Shown piece after piece: positions 1-7,580 of a stretch of 24,793 nucleotides of DNA (its first letter is position 1; the number at the start of each line of letters is the position of its first letter). Under the pieces are notes generated by a model. That model saw nothing but the letters and a program-made list of their open reading frames with translations, made no database searches and was not told the origin of the DNA. This stretch comes from Scybalenecus merdavium. GTDB taxonomy: Bacteria > Bacillota > Clostridia > Oscillospirales > Acutalibacteraceae. The stretch lies in contig DVNM01000029.1 of NCBI GenBank assembly GCA_018714405.1, positions 1-24,793 on the forward strand, read 5' to 3'. The translations under genes and the position numbers were made by a program.

Positions 1-1202
1 AAAACAGAAAGCAGAACACCGGCCGCAACTGCCGAACCGATCACACCGGCCACATTCGGCCCCATGGCGTGCATCAGCAGGTAGTTGGACGGATTCTCGC
101 GCTGGCCGACCGTTTGGCTCACACGCGCCGCCATCGGCACGGCGGAAACGCCTGCAGAACCGATCAGCGGATTGATCTTGCCCTTGGAGAGGACATACAT
201 GATCTTGCCGAAGATCACGCCGGAAGCCGTGGCCACGATAAACGCCACCAGGCCAAGCAGCACAACTTTGATCGTGTCCCAGGTCAAAAACGTTTCGGCC
301 GAGGTCGTTGCACCGACCGACACACCAAGCATGATCGTGATGATGTTCATCAGTTCATTCTGCGCGGCCTTGGCAATACGCTCTGTACGGCCGCTTTCTT
401 TCAGCAGGTTGCCGAACATCAGCATGCCCACGAGCGCCGCCGCGTCGGGCAGCAGCAAAGACACGATGACTGTGACCATGATCGGGAACAAAATCTTTTC
501 GAGTTTAGAGACCTTGCGCTGGCTTTTCATGACGACCGCACGTTCTTTTTTCGTGGTCAGCGCCATCATGACCGGCGGCTGGATCAGCGGCACAAGCGCC
601 ATATAGGAATAAGCCGCCACGGCAATGGTACCAAGCATCTGCGGAGCAAGCTGCGACGTAACGAAAATCGCCGTCGGGCCGTCGGCGCCGCCGATGATCG
701 AAATGGAACCGGCTTCGGCCGGCGTAAAGCCCATGACCGTTGCAACGATATAGGTGAAGAAAATACCGAACTGCGCGGCAGCGCCCAGCAAAAAGCTTTT
801 GGGGTCTGCGATCAGGGGTGTGAAGTCGGTCATGGCGCCGATGCCGAGGAAGATCAGCGGCGGATAAATGCCGAGCTTGACACCGAGGTAAAGAAAATCA
901 AGCAGACCGGGCTGCGGACCGCCATTGTTTTCGATCATGTTCTTGAACAGGTCGTAAAAACCGGCGATGTCGTGATACTGCACCGCCAGGTTGGCGCCCG
1001 GCAGGTTTGCCAGCAGCATGCCGAACGCGATCGGCACCATCAAAAGCGGCTCAAACCCCTTTTTGATGCCGAGGTAAAGGAACAAAAAGGCGAACAGCAG
1101 CATGATGACGTTTTTGTAGCCGTCCCCCTGAAAGAACTGTGCATAACCGGAAGACTGTAAAATATCTAATATAACTTCCCAGACACTGCGTAAAACTTCC
1201 AT
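1..1202 (-). CDS. Na+-translocating decarboxylase beta subunit (OadB/GcdB/MmdB family), 3' end off the window
   Basis: Integral membrane subunit that couples decarboxylation of a biotin-bound carboxyl group to export of Na+. About 400 codons are present from the ATG at 1202, and the frame is open to the left edge. I translated it by hand. Family signatures seen are GIYPPLIFLGIGAMTDF, then GGADGPTAIF (a conserved polar stretch in the membrane), and near the edge NVAGVIGSAVAAGVLLS, which in this family lies close to the C terminus, so little is probably missing. It starts 15 nt after the OadG-like gene, so the two are cotranscribed. The ribosome binding site is weak (AAAGG, rather distant). Oxaloacetate, methylmalonyl-CoA and glutaconyl-CoA decarboxylases share this subunit, so the substrate cannot be told here; the alpha and biotin subunits are not in the window. 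Confidence 0.93.
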   Translation of the reverse strand, partial: MEVLRSVWEVILDILQSSGYAQFFQGDGYKNVIMLLFAFLFLYLGIKKGFEPLLMVPIAFGMLLANLPGANLAVQYHDIAGFYDLFKNMIENNGGPQPGLLDFLYLGVKLGIYPPLIFLGIGAMTDFTPLIADPKSFLLGAAAQFGIFFTYIVATVMGFTPAEAGSISIIGGADGPTAIFVTSQLAPQMLGTIAVAAYSYMALVPLIQPPVMMALTTKKERAVVMKSQRKVSKLEKILFPIMVTVIVSLLLPDAAALVGMLMFGNLLKESGRTERIAKAAQNELMNIITIMLGVSVGATTSAETFLTWDTIKVVLLGLVAFIVATASGVIFGKIMYVLSKGKINPLIGSAGVSAVPMAARVSQTVGQRENPSNYLLMHAMGPNVAGVIGSAVAAGVLLSV

Positions 1203-1217
1203 GAAAAAACGCCGCCT

Positions 1218-1598
1218 TTAAAACGATCTGGTGTTGTCCACGATACCGGCCATTGCCCAGGCCTTGCGTCCGCCGGCAGGCTGCACACGGCGCACAGAGC
1301 GCACCACAGCACCGGGACCCTCAGCGGCAATGACTGCGGCAGTGATGGCGGCGATCACCTCGCCCGGGATGTCGCCGGACACGGCCGGGGCAGCCGCACG
1401 CACAGGCGCAGCCGCGTTTTGTGCCGGCTGCTCAGACGTGTGCTTGACCGCATTTTCCGATTTGGACACGACAAGGCCGAACGCCTTGAACACCAGAACC
1501 AGAACAGCCAGCACCGCCATAACGATCACAACGCCGGCGATGACAACGGTTTTCATATCGACGGGTGTACCCGCCGCCAAAAGATAAAGATTTTCCAT
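1218..1598 (-). CDS. Na+-pumping decarboxylase small subunit (OadG / delta-type family)
   Basis: 126-residue membrane-anchor subunit that holds the decarboxylase complex together. One strong transmembrane helix spans about residues 12-35, followed by an Ala/Pro-rich linker (about 50-70) and the family's C-terminal signature, here WAMAGIVDNTRSF at the very end. Start chosen at the ATG at 1598, because GGAGGG lies 6 nt upstream; an ATG eight codons further upstream lacks such a site. A good promoter lies about 55 nt upstream. The small-subunit/beta-subunit gene order fits methylmalonyl-CoA or glutaconyl-CoA type pumps as well as oxaloacetate decarboxylase. The assignment rests on context plus the C-terminal motif, since this family is poorly conserved. 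Confidence 0.85.
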   Translation of the reverse strand: MENLYLLAAGTPVDMKTVVIAGVVIVMAVLAVLVLVFKAFGLVVSKSENAVKHTSEQPAQNAAAPVRAAAPAVSGDIPGEVIAAITAAVIAAEGPGAVVRSVRRVQPAGGRKAWAMAGIVDNTRSF

Positions 1599-1650
1599 AA
1601 TGAGCCCTCCGTAAAAGTTCATCTATGAGCTTTCCCTAAAACATTTACTT

Positions 1651-1679
1651 ATTTTACCATAGAATGTTTTTCATTTCAA
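1651..1679 (-). promoter_or_regulatory. Sigma-A type promoter for the decarboxylase genes
   Basis: Read on the minus strand: TTGAAA (1674-1679), a 17-nt spacer, then TAAAAT (1651-1656) preceded by TGG, which gives an extended -10. It lies in the gap between the GH127 gene and the OadG-like gene and points at the latter. Confidence 0.75.
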
Positions 1680-1725
1680 CACAAAATCACTGTACAAATA
1701 CAAAAAACGGTACAAAATCGTCCCT

Positions 1726-3681
1726 TTATACGCCATCATTTTGTGGCCTTTCGCCGGTTTCCAAAAGCCAGACACGCATGGAACCGGGCGCGCGGTTGCT
1801 CCAAAGATAATACGGCAGTGCGCGCAGCGTGCAGGACTCGGCCTGCGGCGGTGCAAACGAATAGAGCGCTTCACCGCCCGAAACGCGAAAGCCGGGCAAA
1901 TCCAGCTCTATGTAACGGCCAAGCACCGGGTCGTCTTTCGTACATTCAGAAACGGCGGCACTGCGCGGCAGGCGCAGGCAGTGCAGTTCCTCGCCGTTGT
2001 CGCACGCTTCAAAGCAGTAGATAAGCGGGCCGCGCGACAAGCAGACGCAGCCGGCGTCCGCACGCACATGCGCATTGGCATAAACGCGCCTTGGCTCTAT
2101 TTGCAAATGCAGCTCCACGCGGTCGCCGCGCCGCCAGGTGCGCGCTATATAGCAATAACCATCCCTGACCGGAAAGGCCGCCTTTTCGCCGTTGACACAA
2201 AGTGAAAATGCACTGCACCACGACGGAATATGCACAGCAAGCGTAAAGGGCAGTTCCGCCTGATTTTCCGGAAGGGCACGGATACAAAACGACGCCTTCC
2301 CCTGCCACGGATAGGCAGACTGCACACCGATCACGGCACCGTTTTCTGCACGGTACTCGCCGCCGAGCAGCAAATGCGCATAGACCGTGCCGTCCCCTTC
2401 GCCCCAGGCATAGCGGCCGAGCGAGCCGAGCAGCCGCGCCAGATTTGGCGGGCAGCAGGCACAGGTATACCAGCGCGGCCGCTGCAAAAGCACATGGCTG
2501 TACGGACGTGCCTGGCCGGAAAGGCCCTGCACCGCCTCCAGCGGATTGACATAAAAGAAACGGTCGCCGCTGCGCTGCATGCCGGACAGCACGCCGTTAT
2601 AAAGGCAGCGTTCCATCACATCGGCATAAGTGCCTTTCGGGCTGATCTGCAGCATTTTGCGTACAAAAAACACCAGCCCAATGGCCGCGCACGTCTCGGC
2701 GTAAGCCGAATCGTTCGGCAGGTCGTAAGCGGCGGTAAACGCTTCCCCGTGCACGGTAGAACCGATGCCGCCGGTCACATACATCTTCTGCCCGGTCACG
2801 TTTTCATAAAGACGCACGCACGCGTCGTAAAGCGAACGGTCGTTCGTTTCGGCCGCTAGATCAGCCATAGCCGTGTACAGATACATGGCGCGCACGCTGT
2901 GGCCGACCGCCTCGGTCTGCCGGCGCACCGGGCGGTGGCTTTGGTTATACTCTGTATCTTTCGGATCCATGCCGAAATAATCCCAGCTGCGTTTTTGCGC
3001 CTCTTTTTCAAAAAAGGCAGGGTCCTGCCCGCGCGTGTTGACAAAATACACCGCCAGATCCAGGTAGCGTTTTTCCCCTGTAACACGCCAAAGGCGCAGA
3101 AGTGCCAGCTCAATTTCCTCATGACCGGGAATGCCCGCCGTTTTGCCGGGGCCGAACCGGCGGTCGATATGGTCGGCCAGACGGCAGGCCGCCTGCAGAA
3201 GTGCGTTTTTACCGGTCACTTCAAAATACGCGCAGGCCGCCTCGATCATATGGCCGGCACAGTAGAGCTCGTGCCCCTCCAGAAGATTTGTCCATTTATC
3301 ATTCGGACGTTCCAGCGTAAAATAGGTGTTTAAGTAGCCGTCTTCTTCCTGTGCACGGCAAATCAGGCCGATCACCGTATCACAGCGCTGTTCGAGCGCG
3401 GCATCCGGCCGGTTCTGCAGCGCATAGGCCGCAGCCTCCAGCCATTTGTAAACATCGCTGTCCTGAAAAAGCATGCCGTAAAACGAGCCGCTTTTTTCAC
3501 CGGCTGCAAGGCGGAAATTATCCAGCGCGTGGCTCTTTTGCGTGTCCGCCGCCGCATCGTTAAAAATCTTTTCCTGCAGCGGCACGACCGTGTTGCAGAC
3601 AAGATCGACATAATAAGACCAAAAGCCGTCGTCGATTGTACAGTTTTTCAGCTTTGCAGCCCGTTCCATACGCGTAAGCAT
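1726..3681 (-). CDS. Glycoside hydrolase family 127 protein (beta-L-arabinofuranosidase-like, DUF1680)
   Basis: 651 residues, the usual length for GH127. Retaining enzymes of this family use a cysteine nucleophile held by zinc. The expected residues are present with the right spacing: Glu313 (STVHGEAFT, general acid/base position), Glu329 and Cys331 (YAETCA), and Cys409/Cys410 (CACCPPN, nucleophile and zinc ligand), matching Glu322, Glu338, Cys340, Cys417 and Cys418 of the characterised HypBA1. An (alpha/alpha)6-barrel N-terminal part is followed by a beta-rich C-terminal part from about residue 430. No signal peptide is seen, so it is probably cytoplasmic and acts on imported short arabino-oligosaccharides. 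Start: ATG at 3681 with GGAGGG 5 nt upstream. It stands alone, with no sugar transporter or regulator beside it. The exact sugar specificity is unproven. Confidence 0.9.
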   Translation of the reverse strand: MLTRMERAAKLKNCTIDDGFWSYYVDLVCNTVVPLQEKIFNDAAADTQKSHALDNFRLAAGEKSGSFYGMLFQDSDVYKWLEAAAYALQNRPDAALEQRCDTVIGLICRAQEEDGYLNTYFTLERPNDKWTNLLEGHELYCAGHMIEAACAYFEVTGKNALLQAACRLADHIDRRFGPGKTAGIPGHEEIELALLRLWRVTGEKRYLDLAVYFVNTRGQDPAFFEKEAQKRSWDYFGMDPKDTEYNQSHRPVRRQTEAVGHSVRAMYLYTAMADLAAETNDRSLYDACVRLYENVTGQKMYVTGGIGSTVHGEAFTAAYDLPNDSAYAETCAAIGLVFFVRKMLQISPKGTYADVMERCLYNGVLSGMQRSGDRFFYVNPLEAVQGLSGQARPYSHVLLQRPRWYTCACCPPNLARLLGSLGRYAWGEGDGTVYAHLLLGGEYRAENGAVIGVQSAYPWQGKASFCIRALPENQAELPFTLAVHIPSWCSAFSLCVNGEKAAFPVRDGYCYIARTWRRGDRVELHLQIEPRRVYANAHVRADAGCVCLSRGPLIYCFEACDNGEELHCLRLPRSAAVSECTKDDPVLGRYIELDLPGFRVSGGEALYSFAPPQAESCTLRALPYYLWSNRAPGSMRVWLLETGERPQNDGV

Positions 3682-3780
3682 AACAGCCCTCCATTCTATT
3701 TTTTATAAATCACACCGGTTTATGCAGCCGCATGCGCGCCGCAGAAAACCTTTTTGTATAAAACCGCGTAAATTTAGGTA

Positions 3781-3808
3781 TTGATTTCAGCAAAAAAACG
3801 TTTATAAT
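3781..3808 (+). promoter_or_regulatory. Sigma-A type promoter for the 44-aa membrane peptide gene
   Basis: TTGATT (3781-3786), a 16-nt spacer, and a perfect TATAAT (3803-3808). The predicted transcript would start about 20-25 nt before the start codon of the small gene at 3839. It points away from the GH127 gene. Confidence 0.75.
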
Positions 3809-3838
3809 AGAAACTAGAAAGAAAAAGGAGGTCAATTT

Positions 3839-3973
3839 ATGAGCGAACGTACTTTGATCATTGCGATTTTCATTGCCCTTGTGCTGCTTTGGGTGGCAGA
3901 GACGCTGAACATGACCAAAACAAGCAAGCTGCTCGGCGGTGTCATTGACCTTGGGTTTGCTGTTTTAAGGTAG
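3839..3973 (+). CDS. Small single-pass membrane protein, 44 aa, function unknown
   Basis: I do not recognise it. The reading frame is MSERTLIIAIFIALVLLW and onward, ending in GFAVLR before TAG. Residues about 6-20 form one hydrophobic helix, followed by a polar segment (ETLNMTKTSK) and a second, weaker hydrophobic stretch (about 31-43). The case for a real gene is its setting: an AGGAGGT ribosome binding site 6 nt before the ATG, a near-consensus promoter ending 30 nt upstream, and a hairpin plus T-tract terminator starting 21 nt after the stop. It is transcribed divergently from GH127 and converges with the ECF S-component gene, whose last codons overlap the terminator. It could instead mark a small RNA with a chance reading frame, but the ribosome binding site argues against that. 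Confidence 0.72.
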   Translation: MSERTLIIAIFIALVLLWVAETLNMTKTSKLLGGVIDLGFAVLR

Positions 3974-3992
3974 CAGGCACATATTTCCGCTT

Positions 3993-4676
3993 TTAAACCG
4001 CGTACTTTTTTTGTATGCGGTTTATTTTTTTGACAAACGCCTCGCCAAACAAGAACAGGAAAACGGCTGTTGTTGCACCGAAAATCAGCGAAAAAACAGC
4101 GCCGGCGCCGTAAACGCCGAGAACGCCCTGCCAGGTCAGCCGGCTGAGTGTCATGAACACCGTGCTCAAATCGACGATCAGCCCGTAAAGCACCGCGGCC
4201 GCAAAAAAGCCGTAAACGGCCAGGCGCACGCGCGTGGGGCGCACGGCGCGAAACAGCAGCCCGGCGAACAAACCGCAAAGGCCGAGCGCCAGCATCTGGT
4301 AAGGTGTCCACACCCCATGGCCAAACAAGAAGTTGGACACAAACGCACTGATCGCGCCAACGGCAAAACCGTTTTTGGCGCCGAAGCAGACGCCGCTGAC
4401 GATGACCACGGCGCAGATCGGTTTGACCTGGGGCAGCGCATAAAACGCCGCCCGCGAGGCAACCGCCAGCGCCGCCATTACGGCCAGCAGACTGATCTCC
4501 ACAGCCGCGGCACGGCCGCATTCAAACGAGGCAAAAAACGGCAAAATCGTCAGCACGATCAAAACCACGCCAACCATATAAAATGAGACCTTTTCGGCGA
4601 AAAACAGCTGCCATACCAAAACACCGGCCAGCGAAACCGCTGCGCAGATACAGACCAGCAGATTTTCTTTTTTCAC
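3993..4676 (-). CDS. ECF transporter substrate-binding S component, probably for a corrinoid
   Basis: 227-residue, very hydrophobic membrane protein with two N-terminal helices followed by a conserved core (VASRAAFYALPQVKP, then FGAKNGF, SNFLFGHGVWTPYQM and LGLCGLFAG). This resembles the clostridial S components that carry a WTPxQM element. S components bind a vitamin or metal outside the cell and dock on the EcfT/EcfA module. The GTG start at 4676 overlaps the stop of the ATPase gene (GTGA), so translation is coupled; a longer upstream frame would run through the ATPase gene and is rejected. Substrate inference: the same operon carries cobO, so cobalamin or cobinamide is the simplest guess, but no B12 riboswitch was found to support it. 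Confidence 0.82.
   Translation of the reverse strand: MKKENLLVCICAAVSLAGVLVWQLFFAEKVSFYMVGVVLIVLTILPFFASFECGRAAAVEISLLAVMAALAVASRAAFYALPQVKPICAVVIVSGVCFGAKNGFAVGAISAFVSNFLFGHGVWTPYQMLALGLCGLFAGLLFRAVRPTRVRLAVYGFFAAAVLYGLIVDLSTVFMTLSRLTWQGVLGVYGAGAVFSLIFGATTAVFLFLFGEAFVKKINRIQKKYAV
3995..4031 (+). terminator. Rho-independent terminator of the small membrane-protein gene
   Basis: Arms AAACCGCGTAC (3995-4005) and GTATGCGGTTT (4013-4023) form an 11-bp stem with one G-U pair and a T7 loop, followed by A and seven T (4025-4031). On the minus strand the stem is not followed by a T-run, so it acts mainly rightward. It overlaps the last codons of the convergent S-component gene. Confidence 0.8.
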
Positions 4677-6232
4677 GGCGCACCACACTCCCCGGCTGCC
4701 TGCAGCAGATCCTGCAAAGTTACGGCATTGTCTACCAGGCCGCGGCCGATGCGGTGCGCATCCGTCGTATAAAACGAGAGCGACGCAAAAAAACGGCGCG
4801 CCGGCATCGTCTCCACCGTCTCGCCGCCGAAAAGCAGCGAAACGCGGTCGCACACCTCGCTTAAAAATTCCATATCGTGCGACACCACGAGTACACACTT
4901 GCCCGCAGCCGCAAGCCCCCGCAGCAGTTCTTTTTGCCGCGCCTTGATCTGCGCATCGCAGCCGGCGGTCGGTTCGTCAAGCAGAAGAATGTCCGGCTGG
5001 CCGGACAAGATGCGCACGAACGCAGCCATATGGGCTTCGCCGCCGCTGACATCGTAGGGATGGCGGCCGAGAAGTTTTTGCAGGCCAAAACGGTGCACCA
5101 GCGCCGCATCTGCCCCGGCAAGATCCTCGCCGAGCGTGTCGCCGCAAAACAGATCAAGCGGCTCCTGCGGCATCATGACCGCGCGGCCGTGCACCTTGCA
5201 GCGGCCGTGCAGCGGGCGCAAAACGCCCGACGCAAGCTTCAGCAAAGTGGACTTGCCGCTGCCGTTGCAGCCGACAACGCCGTGCACGCTGCCGAAAGAA
5301 GCTTTTAGATCCAGCCCGTGCAGCACCGGCTGCCGGCGCCGGTCATAGGAAAAATAAACGTCCTGAAACTGCAGGGCGGTATTTTTTTTGCTTTCCGGCG
5401 GTGTCAAAGGTGTATGAGAAAAAGTATTATGTACGGCTGACCGCTCTTTTAAATACGCAGCCAGACGCACGCGTGCGCCGCGCACGGAAACGGGCGGCAG
5501 CACGTCCGGCTGCAGCCTGGAAAACAGACGCACCGGAACCGGCAGGTAATCGGCAAACCCGGCCCCGCAAAGCGCACGGGCCGTTTCGGCGCACGGCCCA
5601 AACGCCGCCATTTCCCCAGCCTCTAAAAAGCCCAGCACATCGCACTGCGGCAAAATGCCGCCGGCAATGTGCTCGCTCATCAGCACGGTAATGCCGAGTT
5701 CGCGGTTGACTTTGACGAGCGCAGACAAAAAATGCTCGGCCGCAAGCGGGTCCAAACTGGAAACCGGCTCGTCCAAGATCAGCACATCCGGCTCAGCGAC
5801 CAGTGCACCGGCCAGCGCGACCATGCGCTTTTGGCCGCCGGAAAGCGCGGCTACATCACATGCAAACAGATCTTCTATATTTAAAAAGCAAGCCGTTTCC
5901 GCGATCTTTAAACTGATCTGCGCACGCGCCATGCCCTGATTTTCCAGCGCAAAAGCGAGCTCGGCAAATACCTTGTCGCACACGAGCGACGCCTCTGCGT
6001 CCTGGTGCACAAACGCCACGCGCGCGCCGGATAGATCGATTTGGCCGCTGCACCTGCCTTTTGGCGCAATGGCCGGGCAAAGCAGCTGCAGCAACGTGGA
6101 TTTGCCGCTGGCGGAACGGCCGAGGATCACGCCCATTTCGCCGCGCTCCAAAGAAAAAGACACGCCCTGCAGCGCGCACTGCGGCGCATCCGGGTAGGCA
6201 AATGTTAAATTTTCGACATTAATATACGCCAT
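4673..6232 (-). CDS. ecfA: Fused double ATP-binding protein of an ECF transporter (EcfA1-EcfA2 in one chain)
   Basis: 519 residues holding two complete ABC ATPase domains. Domain 1: Walker A GRSASGKST (38-46), signature LSGGQKR (130-136), Walker B LILDEP (151-156), His188. Domain 2: Walker A GCNGSGKST (321-329), signature VSGGEAH (395-401), Walker B LLLDEP (416-421), His452. A linker of about 60 residues (230-285) joins them. In many Firmicutes the two ATPases are separate genes; here they are fused. Start: ATG at 6232, with GGAGG 7 nt upstream; this overlaps the end of ecfT by 28 nt. It powers uptake through the adjacent T and S subunits. The second signature is degenerate (A-H instead of Q-R), suggesting the two sites are not equivalent. 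Confidence 0.93.
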   Translation of the reverse strand: MAYINVENLTFAYPDAPQCALQGVSFSLERGEMGVILGRSASGKSTLLQLLCPAIAPKGRCSGQIDLSGARVAFVHQDAEASLVCDKVFAELAFALENQGMARAQISLKIAETACFLNIEDLFACDVAALSGGQKRMVALAGALVAEPDVLILDEPVSSLDPLAAEHFLSALVKVNRELGITVLMSEHIAGGILPQCDVLGFLEAGEMAAFGPCAETARALCGAGFADYLPVPVRLFSRLQPDVLPPVSVRGARVRLAAYLKERSAVHNTFSHTPLTPPESKKNTALQFQDVYFSYDRRRQPVLHGLDLKASFGSVHGVVGCNGSGKSTLLKLASGVLRPLHGRCKVHGRAVMMPQEPLDLFCGDTLGEDLAGADAALVHRFGLQKLLGRHPYDVSGGEAHMAAFVRILSGQPDILLLDEPTAGCDAQIKARQKELLRGLAAAGKCVLVVSHDMEFLSEVCDRVSLLFGGETVETMPARRFFASLSFYTTDAHRIGRGLVDNAVTLQDLLQAAGECGAP

Positions 6233-7077
6233 TTGACTGCCTCCGCTGCGTCGAGCAGCACCGGTGAAATACAAAATGCAAAAAAAGCACCAAGTCCAAG
6301 GTAAAAAAGCGGCCCTGTCTCTAAATACAAAGCCGGTTCAAATTCAAAATAATAGGCATCGGCCATGCCGCCCGCCGCCACAGCCGCCAGGCAAAACAGC
6401 AGAAACAAAAAGTAAAGTGCATCCTTCTTTTTAAAGCGATAGCGGTTGAACGGCCGGCGCTGCCCGGCGCCGTAGCCCTTGGCACGCATGGAAAGCGCCA
6501 TGGCCACGCTGCTTTCCAGACAGCCGGTAGCCAGAGCGGAAAACACATGTACCGCCTCTTTTAAACGGTGCTGCCCGGCAATACCGGCCGCGCGGCGCGC
6601 CATTCGGATCTCGCCGGCACGGCGCACAAAAAGCGGAATAAAACGCAGCGTCATGGAAAAAAGAAGGGCCGTGTTCGGAAAAATGCGGCCGAAAACAAAC
6701 AAAAACTTTTCACTGCCCATTACATCGCTGTAGCAAAACAGCCACAGCAAAACAGATGAAAAAAGCAGCGCCTGGCAAAAGCCGAAAAGCAATGCTTCTG
6801 CCGTAAACGGCAGACCCCACGGCAGCGCAAACAGCACAGTCGTGCCGTAAGAATTCAAAAGCGCATTAATGAGCGTGACAACGGCCGCCATGGGCAGCAA
6901 AAACTTTAGCAAAAGGCCAAACGCCTTTCTGCCGCGCAGCACCAAAAGGTAAGTCAGCGCGCACAAAAACGAAACACTGAGAAACAGCGGATGAAAAAGC
7001 ACCATGGAAACCACGGCGGCCACAATAAAAAAAAGGAAGCCGCAGACGGGATGGTACATGGAAAAACGGTCCCGCAA
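6205..7077 (-). CDS. ecfT: ECF transporter transmembrane T component
   Basis: 290 residues: a cluster of N-terminal transmembrane helices, then the long cytoplasmic coupling helices with two short Arg-containing motifs, MARRAAG (about 159-165) and SMRAKGYG (about 196-203). In EcfT/CbiQ proteins such motifs dock into the two ATPases. Two or three further helices follow. Start chosen as TTG at 7077, because AGGAGG (7085-7090) lies 7 nt upstream. A longer TTG reading from 7095 would put that ribosome binding site inside the coding sequence; an ATG at 7059 is the remaining alternative. It follows cobO directly and overlaps the fused ATPase gene, so the four genes should be expressed together. Confidence 0.88.
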   Translation of the reverse strand: MRDRFSMYHPVCGFLFFIVAAVVSMVLFHPLFLSVSFLCALTYLLVLRGRKAFGLLLKFLLPMAAVVTLINALLNSYGTTVLFALPWGLPFTAEALLFGFCQALLFSSVLLWLFCYSDVMGSEKFLFVFGRIFPNTALLFSMTLRFIPLFVRRAGEIRMARRAAGIAGQHRLKEAVHVFSALATGCLESSVAMALSMRAKGYGAGQRRPFNRYRFKKKDALYFLFLLFCLAAVAAGGMADAYYFEFEPALYLETGPLFYLGLGAFFAFCISPVLLDAAEAVKWRILMSKI

Positions 7078-7091
7078 AGCTGCGCCTCCTT

Positions 7092-7580
7092 TCAATACTC
7101 AATGCCCTGTCTGGCCGGTATGCCCCGGTCGAACGGGTGTTTTTCTTTTTGAAAACGGGTCACATAATCGGCCGCCTGCACGATCTCACAGTGCGCCCTG
7201 TGGCCGGTGATGACCAGTTCGCAGTTTGGCTTTTGCAAAATCCGGCGCATCGTTTCCGGCGCAACAAAGCCAAGCTCCTGCGCATCGGCAAACTCGTCGA
7301 GCACGATCATATCGGCGCTGCTTTGCAAAACAGCCTGACAGGCCGCCTGCGCCCACCGGCTGTAAGACGCCCGCTCGGCCTGCGACATTTGGAATGAAAA
7401 CGGCACACGTTCAGGCGACGGGTAAACCTGCGCAAATGAAAGCAATCGCCGTTCGCTCGAAGAATTGTCTTTTAAAAAGAATACGCAAAAAACGGACATG
7501 CCCGCCCCGGCCGCACGCAGTGCTGCACCGAGCGCCGCCGAGGTCTTGCCCTTGCCGTCGCCGTAATAATACTGGATCAT
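7092..7580 (-). CDS. cobO: Cob(I)yrinic acid a,c-diamide adenosyltransferase (CobO/CobA/BtuR type)
   Basis: 162 residues. It transfers the 5'-deoxyadenosyl group of ATP to cobalt(I) corrinoids, making adenosylcobalamin or its precursors. Motifs: P-loop GDGKGKTSA (7-15), MIVLDEF (91-97), VITGHRAH (123-130), and the conserved ending KHPFDRGIPARQGIEY. It is slightly shorter than the 170-200 residue enterobacterial proteins because it lacks their N-terminal extension. The ATG at 7580 overlaps the mreB stop as ATGA, giving translational coupling. It sits just upstream of an ECF transporter, which suggests salvage: import of a corrinoid, then adenosylation. No other cobalamin synthesis gene is in the window. 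Confidence 0.93.
   Translation of the reverse strand: MIQYYYGDGKGKTSAALGAALRAAGAGMSVFCVFFLKDNSSSERRLLSFAQVYPSPERVPFSFQMSQAERASYSRWAQAACQAVLQSSADMIVLDEFADAQELGFVAPETMRRILQKPNCELVITGHRAHCEIVQAADYVTRFQKEKHPFDRGIPARQGIEY

Noticed and set aside
69..1160. Long plus-strand open frame opposite the OadB-like gene
   Set aside because: The Arg/His/Gln-rich composition is typical of the antisense of a membrane protein gene; the minus strand has clear family motifs.
3722..3733. ATGCAGCCGCAT near-palindrome upstream of GH127 as an operator
   Set aside because: Short, with a mismatched centre. No clear GH127 promoter could be placed beside it.
4677..4898. Longer N terminus for the S component reaching to 4898
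   Set aside because: The added 74 residues are an out-of-frame reading of the ATPase gene. The GTG at 4676 with its GTGA overlap gives a normal membrane protein.
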